Source: an uncultured Saprospiraceae bacterium (GTDB taxonomy: Bacteria; Bacteroidota; Bacteroidia; Chitinophagales; Saprospiraceae). From it: DNA of 64,000 bases. The notes below the pieces were generated by a model. It searched no databases and was not told the DNA's origin. It saw nothing but the letters and a program-made list of their open reading frames with translations. The stretch spans positions 118,458-182,457 of the forward strand of contig CALDGQ010000023.1 of assembly GCA_937941765.1 (NCBI GenBank), written 5' to 3'. The translations under genes were made by a program, and so were the position numbers. This document shows, piece by piece, positions 36,001-44,135 of the stretch; position 1 is the first letter of the stretch; every line of letters begins with the position of its first letter.

Positions 36001-38452
36001 AGAATTTGCTTATTTGACAAATACAGCCAATCATGTCCCACTTGAAACAACTAGAAATGGTGGATTTATAGATTACGTTGCTCCTACCATGACCCTAACA
36101 CCATTGAACCAATCTGCACCAGCATACCAAGATACGATTAGCTGGACGATTAGAGTTTGCAATAGTACCAGTAATATGGATGTACCCTATAATTGGTTAT
36201 TGCTAAACAATAATTCAGGATCTATTTTAGTAGACAGTGTGTTAGATGTAACCAATGGAGGAAGTAGTTTGTTAAGTACTACTACTACAAATTCAGGAGA
36301 ATTATATTTTGAAATCGGTGACTTAAATCAAGGAACTTGCAAGGATATGCAGATTTTCGCTCAATTCAATTCTTGCGAAATCGATACACTTAATATTTCA
36401 CAAGGTTGGGGTTGCAACGCTTATCCAAGCTCAATGGAAGCTACTGCATGTGGTATCCAGAGTGAAGTTTATGTACTTCCTCAAGATGCTCAAATATCAA
36501 CAACCGTAACTTCTCTTCCTAACACACCAACAGATCCATCAAATCCAACTAATGGTAACTATGGTTTGTCAACAGTTGACATGTGCACCGAATTTCCAGC
36601 AGAGATGCAAGTTGTAAATGCACAACCAGGTTTCTTATATGATATCATTGTTAATGTACAAATTCCATCTGGAGGATCAGGTGTAAGTTATATCCCTGGA
36701 TCTGCCACTATTGAGGTAGAAGGAATTGATGCTGTGGGTGTACCTCGCCCAATTGGAGCCGTTGCGGAAGCAGCTTTAGTTGCTGCAAGTAACAGCTCAT
36801 CTCCAATTTGGTTTGGAAATTTATCAGAGATTGATCCTACCAATTTTGGGAATGGAGAACCGTTACCTGGTACTGAAAATGTTGATCAAAATGAATTTAT
36901 TATTCGCTGGAAAATGCAAGCCAACTGTGATTTAATCTCTGGTGATCATTTTGCTACAACTGTTTATGGAAATGAGCCGTGTGGTGGTCCTGCTCAAGGA
37001 AACGGAGAACAAGTAAATGGGTATCCAATAAATATCAATGGAGTCACTTCACCATATTATTCATTTTTTACAACAACACTTACACCAAATACAAATTTTA
37101 CCGGTTGCAGTGATTCGAAAACTATTAATGTGGACCTTTTGATCACAAGTGGTACTACTGGAACAAAAGACACCTTATTAGTAACTTTGCCAAATGGCAT
37201 TGATTACAATGGAAACTTTGTATGTAACACGCCGACTAAATGTCCCACTTACATAGGTACAACGACACTCGGTGGTCAAAAAGTTGCTCAATTTTCTTAT
37301 CCAAGTGGTCAGTCTGGAACCATTAATTTTGACTTCGATTTTGTAACAGATACTCGTGGAACATGTGGAGCGAATGAAATTCTAAATCTAAAAAACAAAA
37401 CAACACTGTCAGGAATTCCTTGTCCAAGTGGAAGTAATTGCACCAACTCTGATGTAATTACTGGCCAGAAAGAAAGCTCGATTTCTTTAGAAAAACCAAT
37501 ACTCGATATTTCAATTCTGGAGATGACCACAACTAATGGATTGACGCCAAATACATTTACTTATGAACTAGAATTGACCAATGGAGGTACTCCAACAGAG
37601 AAGGATGTGATCGTAGAATTCTATTGTTTGAATGCAGCTGGTGACGATATTTCAGGTCCGGCGATCGCGAAAGATACTTTGACTAACATTTTACCTACGA
37701 ATGGATTTGAAACATTGAGCGGTGAATTTACGACGGTTTGCGATCCTAGTTTAGGAGTTGCAGCCATGATTGTTCCAGAATATGACAATTGTTATTGTGA
37801 TGCATTGGAAAACATGACACAGCGAGTTGGATTCAATTTACCTTTTGATAGTTTAGTTAGTGTTCCATTGCCTATTGAGTTAATCGACTTTTCGGTAAAA
37901 GACAACGGTTGTAATTTAATTGTTACATGGGAAACTAAAACTGAAACGAATAATAAGAATTTCCATATTCAAAGAAGTGATGACAATTTAAATTTCCAAA
38001 CGATTGCAATTCTCAAAGGACAAGGTACCTACAACCTAGGTTCAAAATATCGACATGTTGATCAAATTGAAGCGAAAGACAAACAGTTATTTTATAGACT
38101 AAAAACAACAAGTTTGGATGGAGAGGAAAATTTCTCAAAGGTCATTTCTTTGCTTCCTAAAAATTGTGGTGAAGAAGTAGGTGACTTCTTAAGCATCTAT
38201 CCAAATCCGGTGAAAAACGGAAATGAAGTAAGCGTCGTTTATGAAAATGAATCGTATACATCTGTTGCCAATTTAAAGATTATATCAATGCTAGGTGTGG
38301 TTGTAATAGATTATGACATCGAAAATTTAGAAAGTGGAATCAATAATTTCAATGTAGATCTTTCAAAAATTCCAGGTGGAAATTACTTTTTACAATTAGA
38401 GAATTCAGAAGGCAGATTTTCTAGAGTCAAACTTTCTGTAATGAAAGAGTAA
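33062..38452 (+). CDS. giant T9SS-secreted surface protein, second tandem paralog
   Basis: A 1,796-residue protein colinear with the first giant protein along its full length; by eye around three quarters of residues match, including most cysteines, the DPDGPGGLDDIDGDGF calcium-like loop and the C-terminal sorting domain (IYPNPVKNGNEVSVVYENE). Signal peptide MKTKYIKFALGVILCLTFNV, cleaved near IFAQ. Many synonymous differences separate the two genes, so the duplication is not recent. The most divergent part is ~residues 850-935. Both should be displayed on the cell surface by T9SS. The two genes are separated by only 267 bases but have matching upstream leaders, so each may be transcribed on its own. 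Confidence 0.88.
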   Translation: MKTKYIKFALGVILCLTFNVAPIFAQVITWGNNSPAVSSNNITTCSEIEQLSINFINSGISLVDGSIEVQLDEGIHYIPGSLIVTSGPASIAEFDITDTNRPVFSIGALAAAEEVLISIDRSANCEAREKKIAGGTFADIVHVYESGVEVTYSNGSAAGTGNYDIIYGVLSITGANTTPPTNNLGGSSSRSVTITNGSFGDIEAFYFADIFNAGDVTLSNFIINPTGINYIVPAGNISMVGDSVIIQFTDLEIMAIDGSGGTTGDGDALFEIDEQFELTYDVSPNNCGLANNISSELITWWGCSYHDRCQIAESAANLGLTNGTPAITLSEASRPALDVCDTVTYSIKLTNTSTETTPAGGSFAADVTAFLGFRANATPISTLTNVRMWGSSRYNNKHFVNHQLNGVPITLPLIAGYQGSMLPYLPPDYFTTDPDGPGGLDDIDGDGFYDDLAKDESLVISYGVYNTLSEPACGTGRADYGRWEHISADISWYNQCGVLMSPIRQEFNYTNFIRNYLNSTFIDAPTDISDQDTLTVGIRPHLSTGYTCNGSSAYSSPDMDWIVSIPMPSGFSMKPGYDPNIFTVSGDTVSVTSKYSYSWTLFPLEFNCADWDGTNPIVLPFQTTYVCKQNGVECYREDMHCYEQIIIPHCPSPCVGVTPINFDVKRISESWTDNTQTALVDIDDPAIETDFVYPYDTVAFMTDGIMVDTMTDNLFIRFTYAPENGGDIFEYLDGEITIIDIDGQYNGGTTNYTFPLTGNPTINALGGNDFEAIFDISAYAPLIDPNYEYGASQAGPPTYDADSIKFVANYVIKNTITPVAKYNVNNLRASYFMYDANGDEVTCNSWGTQLSYEKVGIWANDHTKSHAGCGSVEQYFYLIHQALTDDDHPNEYRPPIQLDSAVMSIPLGWNIGNVHWINGSLMSPTDYDLRADRTLILRRPASWNDWDKANTFSPRFQVEMIPTCETPSGKSYFDYTAYLKEFAYLTNTANHVPLETTRNGGFIDYVAPTMTLTPLNQSAPAYQDTISWTIRVCNSTSNMDVPYNWLLLNNNSGSILVDSVLDVTNGGSSLLSTTTTNSGELYFEIGDLNQGTCKDMQIFAQFNSCEIDTLNISQGWGCNAYPSSMEATACGIQSEVYVLPQDAQISTTVTSLPNTPTDPSNPTNGNYGLSTVDMCTEFPAEMQVVNAQPGFLYDIIVNVQIPSGGSGVSYIPGSATIEVEGIDAVGVPRPIGAVAEAALVAASNSSSPIWFGNLSEIDPTNFGNGEPLPGTENVDQNEFIIRWKMQANCDLISGDHFATTVYGNEPCGGPAQGNGEQVNGYPININGVTSPYYSFFTTTLTPNTNFTGCSDSKTINVDLLITSGTTGTKDTLLVTLPNGIDYNGNFVCNTPTKCPTYIGTTTLGGQKVAQFSYPSGQSGTINFDFDFVTDTRGTCGANEILNLKNKTTLSGIPCPSGSNCTNSDVITGQKESSISLEKPILDISILEMTTTNGLTPNTFTYELELTNGGTPTEKDVIVEFYCLNAAGDDISGPAIAKDTLTNILPTNGFETLSGEFTTVCDPSLGVAAMIVPEYDNCYCDALENMTQRVGFNLPFDSLVSVPLPIELIDFSVKDNGCNLIVTWETKTETNNKNFHIQRSDDNLNFQTIAILKGQGTYNLGSKYRHVDQIEAKDKQLFYRLKTTSLDGEENFSKVISLLPKNCGEEVGDFLSIYPNPVKNGNEVSVVYENESYTSVANLKIISMLGVVVIDYDIENLESGINNFNVDLSKIPGGNYFLQLENSEGRFSRVKLSVMKE

Positions 38453-38500
38453 GTTCTTTGATATGCCCTTCGCTTCCTGTCTAAAATTGACAAAGCTCAC

Positions 38501-38558
38501 AAGGTGCGACCTCAAATAACCTAGTGCGATAGCGCTAGGTTATTTGAGGTCGCACCTT
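38501..38558. repeat. long perfect hairpin
   Basis: AAGGTGCGACCTCAAATAAC... folds on its mirror (CTAGGTTATTTGAGGTCGCACCTT) as a 24-bp perfect stem that can extend by three more pairs to a GATA tetraloop. It starts 48 bases after the second giant gene. There is no T-run after it, so it is not a classical terminator, though it could block readthrough or protect the 3' end. It looks like an intergenic palindromic element. Confidence 0.85.
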
Positions 38559-38844
38559 ATGTTTTGGCGCATATTTTTGGGTCAAAAATCGTGTCAAAAC
38601 ACTACTTGAAGGGTTAAGATTCGAACACGAATAAAAAAACGTTGCCTAATCTTTGCACAAACTCAAATGGCATTCTGCAGACCTAGGAAACGAACTATTG
38701 CAAGAATTATAGATGATAGTCATAATATTCGGCCATTTTTACTAATTAATTTCATAATACCTCTTCTACTAAACAACTCAAAACAACTGGTTTCCAGTTA
38801 CATATCGCAGCTTTGTTAAAGCAAAAGTATAAACCCCTTGCCTC

Positions 38845-38874
38845 TTGCTATTCCCATATATTGGCGTACCTTTG
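38845..38874 (+). promoter_or_regulatory. Bacteroidota promoter for RhlE-like helicase
   Basis: TTG at 38845-38847 and TACCTTTG at 38867-38874 match the -33/-7 elements with exactly 19 bases between them. The ATG at 38896 lies 21 bases downstream. Confidence 0.7.
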
Positions 38875-38895
38875 CTAACTTATTAGATTATCCAC

Positions 38896-40434
38896 ATGAC
38901 ATTCAAAGATTTAGAAATTATAGACCCAATCCTTAAGGCTTTAGAAGCAAAAGGATATACCCATCCTACACCGATTCAAGAACAATCAATTCCTATATTA
39001 TTAAGAGGTAAAGATTTGCTGGGATGTGCTCAAACTGGTACTGGGAAGACAGCAGCATTTGCAATTCCAATCATTCAGCAAATGGCAATTGACCCACGTA
39101 GAGAACAAAGTAAAGGCAACATAAAGGCTTTAATTGTAACTCCTACCCGTGAGCTTGCTATTCAAATCGGAGACAACTTTAAGCAATACGGACAACATAC
39201 CGGACTTCGTGGAACTGTTATCTTTGGAGGTGTAAGTCAACATAAACAAACATCAGCCTTGCGAAGAGGTATTGATATTTTAGTGGCAACACCAGGAAGA
39301 TTATTGGACTTGATTGATCAAGGTTATATCTCGTTAGGCAAGATCGAATATTTCGTTTTAGATGAAGCAGATCATATGTTGGACATGGGATTCATCCATC
39401 CGATCAAGAAGATTATCGCAATGCTTCCTGAAAAAAGGCAGTCTCTATTTTTCTCTGCAACCATGCCACCTAGCATCGTTAATTTGACTAAGAAAATTTT
39501 GGTCAATCCAGAAAAAGTAACCATCAAACCAGAGCAAGCAACCGCAGAAAGAGTGGAACAATCCATTTACTTTGTTACAAAAAAAGACAAGATCAATTTA
39601 TTGACCCACATTATTAAGGAAAAAAATGTGGATTCCTGTCTTGTATTTTCTAGAACAAAACATGGTGCTAACAAAATCGTTAAACTACTCGATCGAAATG
39701 GAATCAGAGGAGAAGCCATTCACGGAAATAAATCACAAGTTGCTCGTCAGAGAGCACTCAAAAATTTCAAAGATGGTAGAACCAATGTTTTAGTAGCTAC
39801 TGATATTGCTGCAAGAGGTATTGATGTGGCGGACTTAGAATTAGTTGTCAATTACGATCTTCCAAATATTTCTGAAACCTATGTACATCGTATCGGCCGT
39901 ACTGGTCGTGCTCGTGCAAGTGGTGTTGCCATTTCTTTTTGCAATGCGGAAGAAAGAGCTTATTTGAGAGATATTGAAAAATTAATTAGTCAAAAAATTC
40001 CAATTGTCAATGACCATCCTTATGTAGATGATAGCCCTGAAGCTGTACCAGCAAAGAAAAAACAAGGTCAACGCAATCAAAATAATCGTTCCAGAAATGG
40101 AAATGGGCAAAGACGAAATAAGCCGCAAGGAAATAGACAAGGAAATAATAAATCTAGGGACCAAAAACAAGGTGAACGAAATAGTGAACCAAAAGAAGAA
40201 AGACAAGACAGAAGAAATAGCCAAGATAGAAATACACCAAAGCCTCAGTCTAAAAAATCAGATCGACAAAAATCAAAAGAGCAGGGTCAAAATAAAAAAC
40301 GACTCGACGACAAAAATAAAAATAAGAGTAAACAGAATAAAAGTTACGGACGACGTAAGCGAGAAGAAGAGAAAAAGAAAAATCCGTTTGATAGAACAAG
40401 GAATTCACCAAGAAGTGATTTTCCTTTGTTGTAA
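38896..40434 (+). CDS. DEAD-box RNA helicase, RhlE-like
   Basis: A 512-residue ATP-dependent RNA helicase. Q motif near 25-29, motif I AQTGTGKT (45-52), Ia PTRELA, II DEAD (156-159), III SAT (~188), [10 protein letters not shown] (~331). The catalytic core ends near 370 and is followed by a ~140-residue low-complexity tail that is extremely rich in Lys, Arg, Gln and Asn, typical of RhlE-type cold-adaptation helicases where it binds RNA. Role is unwinding structured RNA in ribosome assembly or mRNA decay. It has its own promoter and a strong terminator. Confidence 0.92.
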   Translation: MTFKDLEIIDPILKALEAKGYTHPTPIQEQSIPILLRGKDLLGCAQTGTGKTAAFAIPIIQQMAIDPRREQSKGNIKALIVTPTRELAIQIGDNFKQYGQHTGLRGTVIFGGVSQHKQTSALRRGIDILVATPGRLLDLIDQGYISLGKIEYFVLDEADHMLDMGFIHPIKKIIAMLPEKRQSLFFSATMPPSIVNLTKKILVNPEKVTIKPEQATAERVEQSIYFVTKKDKINLLTHIIKEKNVDSCLVFSRTKHGANKIVKLLDRNGIRGEAIHGNKSQVARQRALKNFKDGRTNVLVATDIAARGIDVADLELVVNYDLPNISETYVHRIGRTGRARASGVAISFCNAEERAYLRDIEKLISQKIPIVNDHPYVDDSPEAVPAKKKQGQRNQNNRSRNGNGQRRNKPQGNRQGNNKSRDQKQGERNSEPKEERQDRRNSQDRNTPKPQSKKSDRQKSKEQGQNKKRLDDKNKNKSKQNKSYGRRKREEEKKKNPFDRTRNSPRSDFPLL

Positions 40435-40472
40435 CAAAAAAAACATCTGCCAAAAGCAGATGTTTTTTTTGT
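40435..40472 (+). terminator. intrinsic terminator after helicase
   Basis: AAACATCTGC and GCAGATGTTT form a perfect stem around CAAAA, flanked by A8 and T8, so it could serve both strands. It begins right after the stop codon and ends where four-arm repeat copy 3 begins. Confidence 0.9.
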
Positions 40473-40619
40473 TACTGAAAGCGCTTTCCTACTCTAATTT
40501 ATTAGTGTGATTTTTATCTTTTAGAATATCTTTATTAAATAAATGGTGCCCTTTTAGTGCTATTTAGAATAATCATCAAACCTGCTCATTCATATCATTA
40601 AAAGGGTATGTTTTGTTAT
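40473..40619. repeat. four-arm inverted-repeat element, copy 3 (truncated)
   Basis: Arms 1-3 are present at 40473-40484 (TACTGAAAGCGC, two changes), 40548-40559 and 40596-40606; the right half with arm 4 is missing and copy 4 begins at 40620. The 36-base centre is essentially identical to that of copy 4, which points to recent duplication or unequal recombination. Confidence 0.85.
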
Positions 40620-40825
40620 CACTGAAAGGGCTTTTCTAATTTCATTTAAGGTATAATTATGATTTTTAAAATATCTTTATTAATAAAATTATGCCCTTTT
40701 AGTGCTATTTAGAATAATCATCAAACCTGCTCATTCATATCATTAAAAGGGCTGCAAGTTTCTACGTATATTTATTTTCTAATTAATGCTTTTCTTTTAT
40801 TCAATTTTTGGAAGCCCTTTCAATG
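40620..40825. repeat. four-arm inverted-repeat element, copy 4
   Basis: An intact 206-bp unit with arms at 40620-40631, 40693-40704, 40741-40752 and 40814-40825. Halves are 85 and 85 bases with a 36-base centre, exactly as in copy 1, 29 kb away. Its last three bases are an ATG that may serve as the start codon of the esterase gene. Confidence 0.9.
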
Positions 40826-41566
40826 CGAAAATCAATGAAACATCAAATTCTGCTAGTCATCATTTCTGTTCTATTTCTATCCGTTTCTTGCAAAACGAGC
40901 ACTCCAGATCCTTTGACCAAAGTTCGCCTAGCTTATGAAATCAAGACACCAAAAAGTCCAACTAAAAATTCACCACTATTAATTTTACTTCATGGTTATG
41001 GAAGTAATGAAAAAGATTTATTCGGATTTGCAGACCAATTAGATGATCGATTAACGGTCGTCTGTCCAAGAGCGCCGATTACCTTACAAACCAATCGATA
41101 TGCTTGGTATAATTTGAATTTAAACAGTGGTGAAACAAAATATCAATTTGAAAATGTAGCAAAAGCTAAAAATGAAATCGTTTCTTTTATAAAAGAAATT
41201 CAACAAAAACATGGACTGAATAATAGTAAAGTGATTGTTGGAGGATTTAGTCAAGGAGCAATTATGTCTTCCTATATTGGCCTGACAGAACCCGAAATGA
41301 TTGATGGCATCATCGCTTTATCCGGTCATTTATATCCAGAAGTGAGAAATCAAATCAAGTTTAATCCCGCACTAAATGACGTAGCTATTTTTGTTTCTCA
41401 TGGCCAACAAGATAATGTTCTATCATTTGACCAAGCAAAAAATGGTGTTGATTATTTGGAAAATCGAGGTCTACAAGTGGATGAACACTATTATCAAGCA
41501 AAACATCAGATTACTAGCGAGAATTTTCAGTCGATGAAGCAATGGATATCAAATCAAATCAACTGA
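40823..41566 (+). CDS. lipoprotein alpha/beta-hydrolase (esterase/phospholipase type)
   Basis: A ~247-residue serine hydrolase with a lipoprotein signal peptide (MKHQILLVIISVLFLSVSC). The start is uncertain: ATG 40823 is supplied by the repeat's last arm, and ATG 40835 gives MKHQILL. Oxyanion region LLHGYGSNEKDL, nucleophile elbow GGFSQGA, acid in GQQDNVL and catalytic His in AKHQIT follow the small carboxylesterase (YpfH/phospholipase-carboxylesterase) order. It should cleave esters at the periplasmic face. It stands directly behind the repeat pair, whose right arm reaches its start codon. Confidence 0.8.
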   Translation: MRKSMKHQILLVIISVLFLSVSCKTSTPDPLTKVRLAYEIKTPKSPTKNSPLLILLHGYGSNEKDLFGFADQLDDRLTVVCPRAPITLQTNRYAWYNLNLNSGETKYQFENVAKAKNEIVSFIKEIQQKHGLNNSKVIVGGFSQGAIMSSYIGLTEPEMIDGIIALSGHLYPEVRNQIKFNPALNDVAIFVSHGQQDNVLSFDQAKNGVDYLENRGLQVDEHYYQAKHQITSENFQSMKQWISNQIN

Positions 41567-41611
41567 CCTTTTTCTAACAGTATGAATAATTGCTCATACT
41601 TAAACAACTTC

Positions 41612-41633
41612 GATACTGAAAATTTTCGGTATC
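41612..41633. repeat. 22-bp near-perfect palindrome
   Basis: GATACTGAAAATTTTCGGTATC, with one mismatched pair and no loop. It lies 45 bases after the esterase stop and 150 bases before the YCII gene; an operator or a weak terminator are both possible. Confidence 0.4.
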
Positions 41634-41785
41634 AACATTCCTTGTTCAATACCGATTGCTTTTGATATCGGCAGTTCAAATATTTTATAGGCAAAAAAAT
41701 ATTTTAAAATTCTGTCCCCTACCAGGAAAACAGCTTCGTTATAGCTTTGATAATGTTATTTTAGCAAAAATTTAAACAATTTATT

Positions 41786-42133
41786 ATGAAAGATTTTATG
41801 ATGATTTTTATCGGACCTGTGTATGAAGACCTTAAAATGTCTCCTGAAGAAATGCAAGAAAGATATGGCAGATGGTTTGCTTGGTCTGAAAAAATGAGAG
41901 CAACGGGTTCCTTAAAAGGTGGACATGCCCTTCACGGTCCAGCAACACGGGTCTCAACACCTGCACGTACTGTTTCTGACGGCCCATTTGTTGAAAGCAA
42001 AGAATTGGTTGGTGGATACTACATCGTTTCAGCAGAAAATAAAGAAGCGGTTATAAAAATGGCAGATGATTTTCCGGATTATGACTTGGATGGAAGCGTA
42101 GAGATTCGTGAAGTGATTAATTTCGAACAATGA
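41786..42133 (+). CDS. YCII/DGPF-domain protein
   Basis: A 115-residue YCII-related protein with the DGPF motif at 65-68 (SDGPFVESKELVGGYYIV) and conserved HG-x-L region. Such proteins bind small ligands or act as stand-alone domains and, in the group called ECF42, are encoded with an unusual sigma factor. Here the sigma gene overlaps its stop by four bases (ATGA), so the pair is translationally coupled and YCII is presumably the sigma factor's functional partner. Exact ligand unknown. Confidence 0.9.
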   Translation: MKDFMMIFIGPVYEDLKMSPEEMQERYGRWFAWSEKMRATGSLKGGHALHGPATRVSTPARTVSDGPFVESKELVGGYYIVSAENKEAVIKMADDFPDYDLDGSVEIREVINFEQ

Positions 42134-43365
42134 TTGAACAAAAAATGGTTGACCATCTTTTCAGACATCAGTATGGAAAGATGGTCGCTATCTTGACCCG
42201 ACTTTTTGGACTGCAACATTTGGAGACCATTGAAGATGCTATTCAAGATACCTTCATCAAAGCATTGAAAGCTTGGCGGATTGAAATGCCAGAAAATCCG
42301 GAAGCTTGGTTGACGACTGCTTCTAAAAATCGAGCAATAGATTTGTTACGCAAAATAAAAGCCGATGATTTAAGAAATAATAAAGTTGGCAAAGGCTCAG
42401 TAATTACCAATATTGACGAAATGTTTCTAGATCATGAAATTGAAGATGCACAACTTCGAATGATTTTCGCTGCTTGTCATCCCTCATTAAATCCAAAAGA
42501 TCAAATTGCTTTTGCACTCAAAACCATTGCAGGATTTGGAACCAACGAAATTGCATCTGCATTGTTATTGAAAAAAGAGACAATTAAAAAGCGATTGTCC
42601 AGAGCTCGCAAAAGCATTAAAGATCAGGCCATCTCATTTGAAATTCCAGATACTAAACAATTGCCGGATCGATTGGCTCGCGTTTTAGAAGTAATTTATT
42701 TGACTTTCAATGAAGGATTTCATTCCAATAATAAAAAAATATTGATTCGACAAGAATTATGTGGTGAAGCGATCCGTCTATGTGGCTTGGTTTTGAAAAA
42801 CAAAAAAACGTCTACAGTAGATGTGTATGCACTCTTTGCATTGATGTGTTTTCATTCCGCAAGATTGGAAAGCAGAATTGATGAAGCTGGAAATATTATT
42901 GATTTAAAAAATCAAGATCGATCTAAATGGCATTTTCCACTCATTCAATTAGGAGATCAGATGATGATGAAAGCGGTCGAAAAAGAAAAATATAGTTCTT
43001 ATCATTATGAAGCTGCAATTGCGGCGGAACATTTAAGTGCTACTTCATTTGAAACAACGGATTGGAATAAAATATTAGAATTTTATGACCAACTCTATCT
43101 GCATCAAAAATCAGCATTTACGCTATTAAGTAAATCAATTGTTTTATTACAATTAGAAAAATGGCAAGCTGCTAAAAAGATTTTAGATGATATTGCACCT
43201 AGTGATTTAGAACAACGTGCTTATTTATATCACGGTACAATGGCGGAATATTTTGTAAAAACAAATCAAAAAGAAATGGCGATTCAACAATATGACAAAG
43301 CTATTGAGTTGGTGACTAATGAAGCTGAGAAAACTTATATGATGGAGAAGAAAAGTAAATTGTAA
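42130..43365 (+). CDS. ECF42-type RNA polymerase sigma factor with C-terminal TPR extension
   Basis: A 411-residue sigma factor. Sigma2 at ~10-75 (IEDAIQDTFIKALKAWR, AWLTTASKNRAIDLLRK), sigma4 at ~105-160 (AGFGTNEIASALLLKKETIKKRLSRARK), then a ~250-residue helical extension (VIYLTFNEGFHSNN; AKKILDDIAPSDLEQRAYLYHGTMAEYF), the DUF6596/TPR-like region of the ECF42 group. In that group the extension replaces an anti-sigma factor and controls activity. It is co-transcribed with the YCII protein. Confidence 0.9.
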   Translation: MIEQKMVDHLFRHQYGKMVAILTRLFGLQHLETIEDAIQDTFIKALKAWRIEMPENPEAWLTTASKNRAIDLLRKIKADDLRNNKVGKGSVITNIDEMFLDHEIEDAQLRMIFAACHPSLNPKDQIAFALKTIAGFGTNEIASALLLKKETIKKRLSRARKSIKDQAISFEIPDTKQLPDRLARVLEVIYLTFNEGFHSNNKKILIRQELCGEAIRLCGLVLKNKKTSTVDVYALFALMCFHSARLESRIDEAGNIIDLKNQDRSKWHFPLIQLGDQMMMKAVEKEKYSSYHYEAAIAAEHLSATSFETTDWNKILEFYDQLYLHQKSAFTLLSKSIVLLQLEKWQAAKKILDDIAPSDLEQRAYLYHGTMAEYFVKTNQKEMAIQQYDKAIELVTNEAEKTYMMEKKSKL

Positions 43366-43386
43366 TCAAGTTGTTTTTAAATACAA

Positions 43387-44037
43387 TTATTCAATAACTT
43401 CTTTTATTATTTCAGTTATTATTTCCACCCTTTTTATCACACAAACGTGACTACCCTTTTCAATTATATAATCCGGATTTTTTACCAACCGATATGGAAG
43501 TGTTTTATCGTTGGTTCCATGAATATGTACAACTTTAGTTTGTGTTAACTTCGGTTCTTGCCAAGCAGATAATTCACGTAATGCCCATTGCAGATAAAAA
43601 TTAGTTTGATTGCCAATCATACTTTTAAAAAGAAGCTGATCTTCCTCCGGACCTAATCCATGATACTTACCCCAATATTTAACTGTTTTCAAACAAATTT
43701 TTCTAGTAAAAAAACGCTCCAAGCGAAAAGGTTTGACAAGTTTGAAATAAAGTGGCAGTTCTTTTCTCGATTTAATAGATGAGATCAATATAACTTTTTC
43801 AATCTGATTGGAACTCGCAATTTCTTGAGCAACAATACCGCCTAAGGAATGACCAATTAATATTTTTCTTTCATTGGATTTTTCCAAAGTTGACCACAAT
43901 CGGTTTGCATATTCGTGAATTCGTTCGTTACCTGTTGGTTCAATCCAATTAATCCTAGTGACATCAAATTCTTGTAAATCTAAGTTGTCAAAAATTCTAC
44001 AATCATATCCTAGACCTGGTATTAAGTAAATTTTCAT
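43387..44037 (-). CDS. alpha/beta hydrolase
   Basis: A 216-residue cytoplasmic alpha/beta-fold hydrolase. Start MKIYLIPGLGYDCRIFDNL contains the oxyanion segment PGLG; the nucleophile elbow is GHSLGG (~82-87), the acid lies in HGTNDKTLP, and the catalytic His in KGSHVCVIKR near the end. The protein is short and lacks a lid. It ends 21 bases from the convergent ECF42 gene. No pathway partner is visible. Confidence 0.8.
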   Translation of the reverse strand: MKIYLIPGLGYDCRIFDNLDLQEFDVTRINWIEPTGNERIHEYANRLWSTLEKSNERKILIGHSLGGIVAQEIASSNQIEKVILISSIKSRKELPLYFKLVKPFRLERFFTRKICLKTVKYWGKYHGLGPEEDQLLFKSMIGNQTNFYLQWALRELSAWQEPKLTQTKVVHIHGTNDKTLPYRLVKNPDYIIEKGSHVCVIKRVEIITEIIKEVIE

Positions 44038-44135
44038 TCATCTCAAATTTAACCTAATATTTTAACCACTCAAAATTTGGAACCATTGTCAACACTTTTT
44101 TCATACTTCTATGCATTTTTCACTAGCTTATTTAT

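Noticed and set aside
40028..40510. 160-residue ORF in another frame of the helicase tail
   Set aside because: It is a shadow of the low-complexity Lys/Gln/Asn-rich tail; composition is not protein-like.
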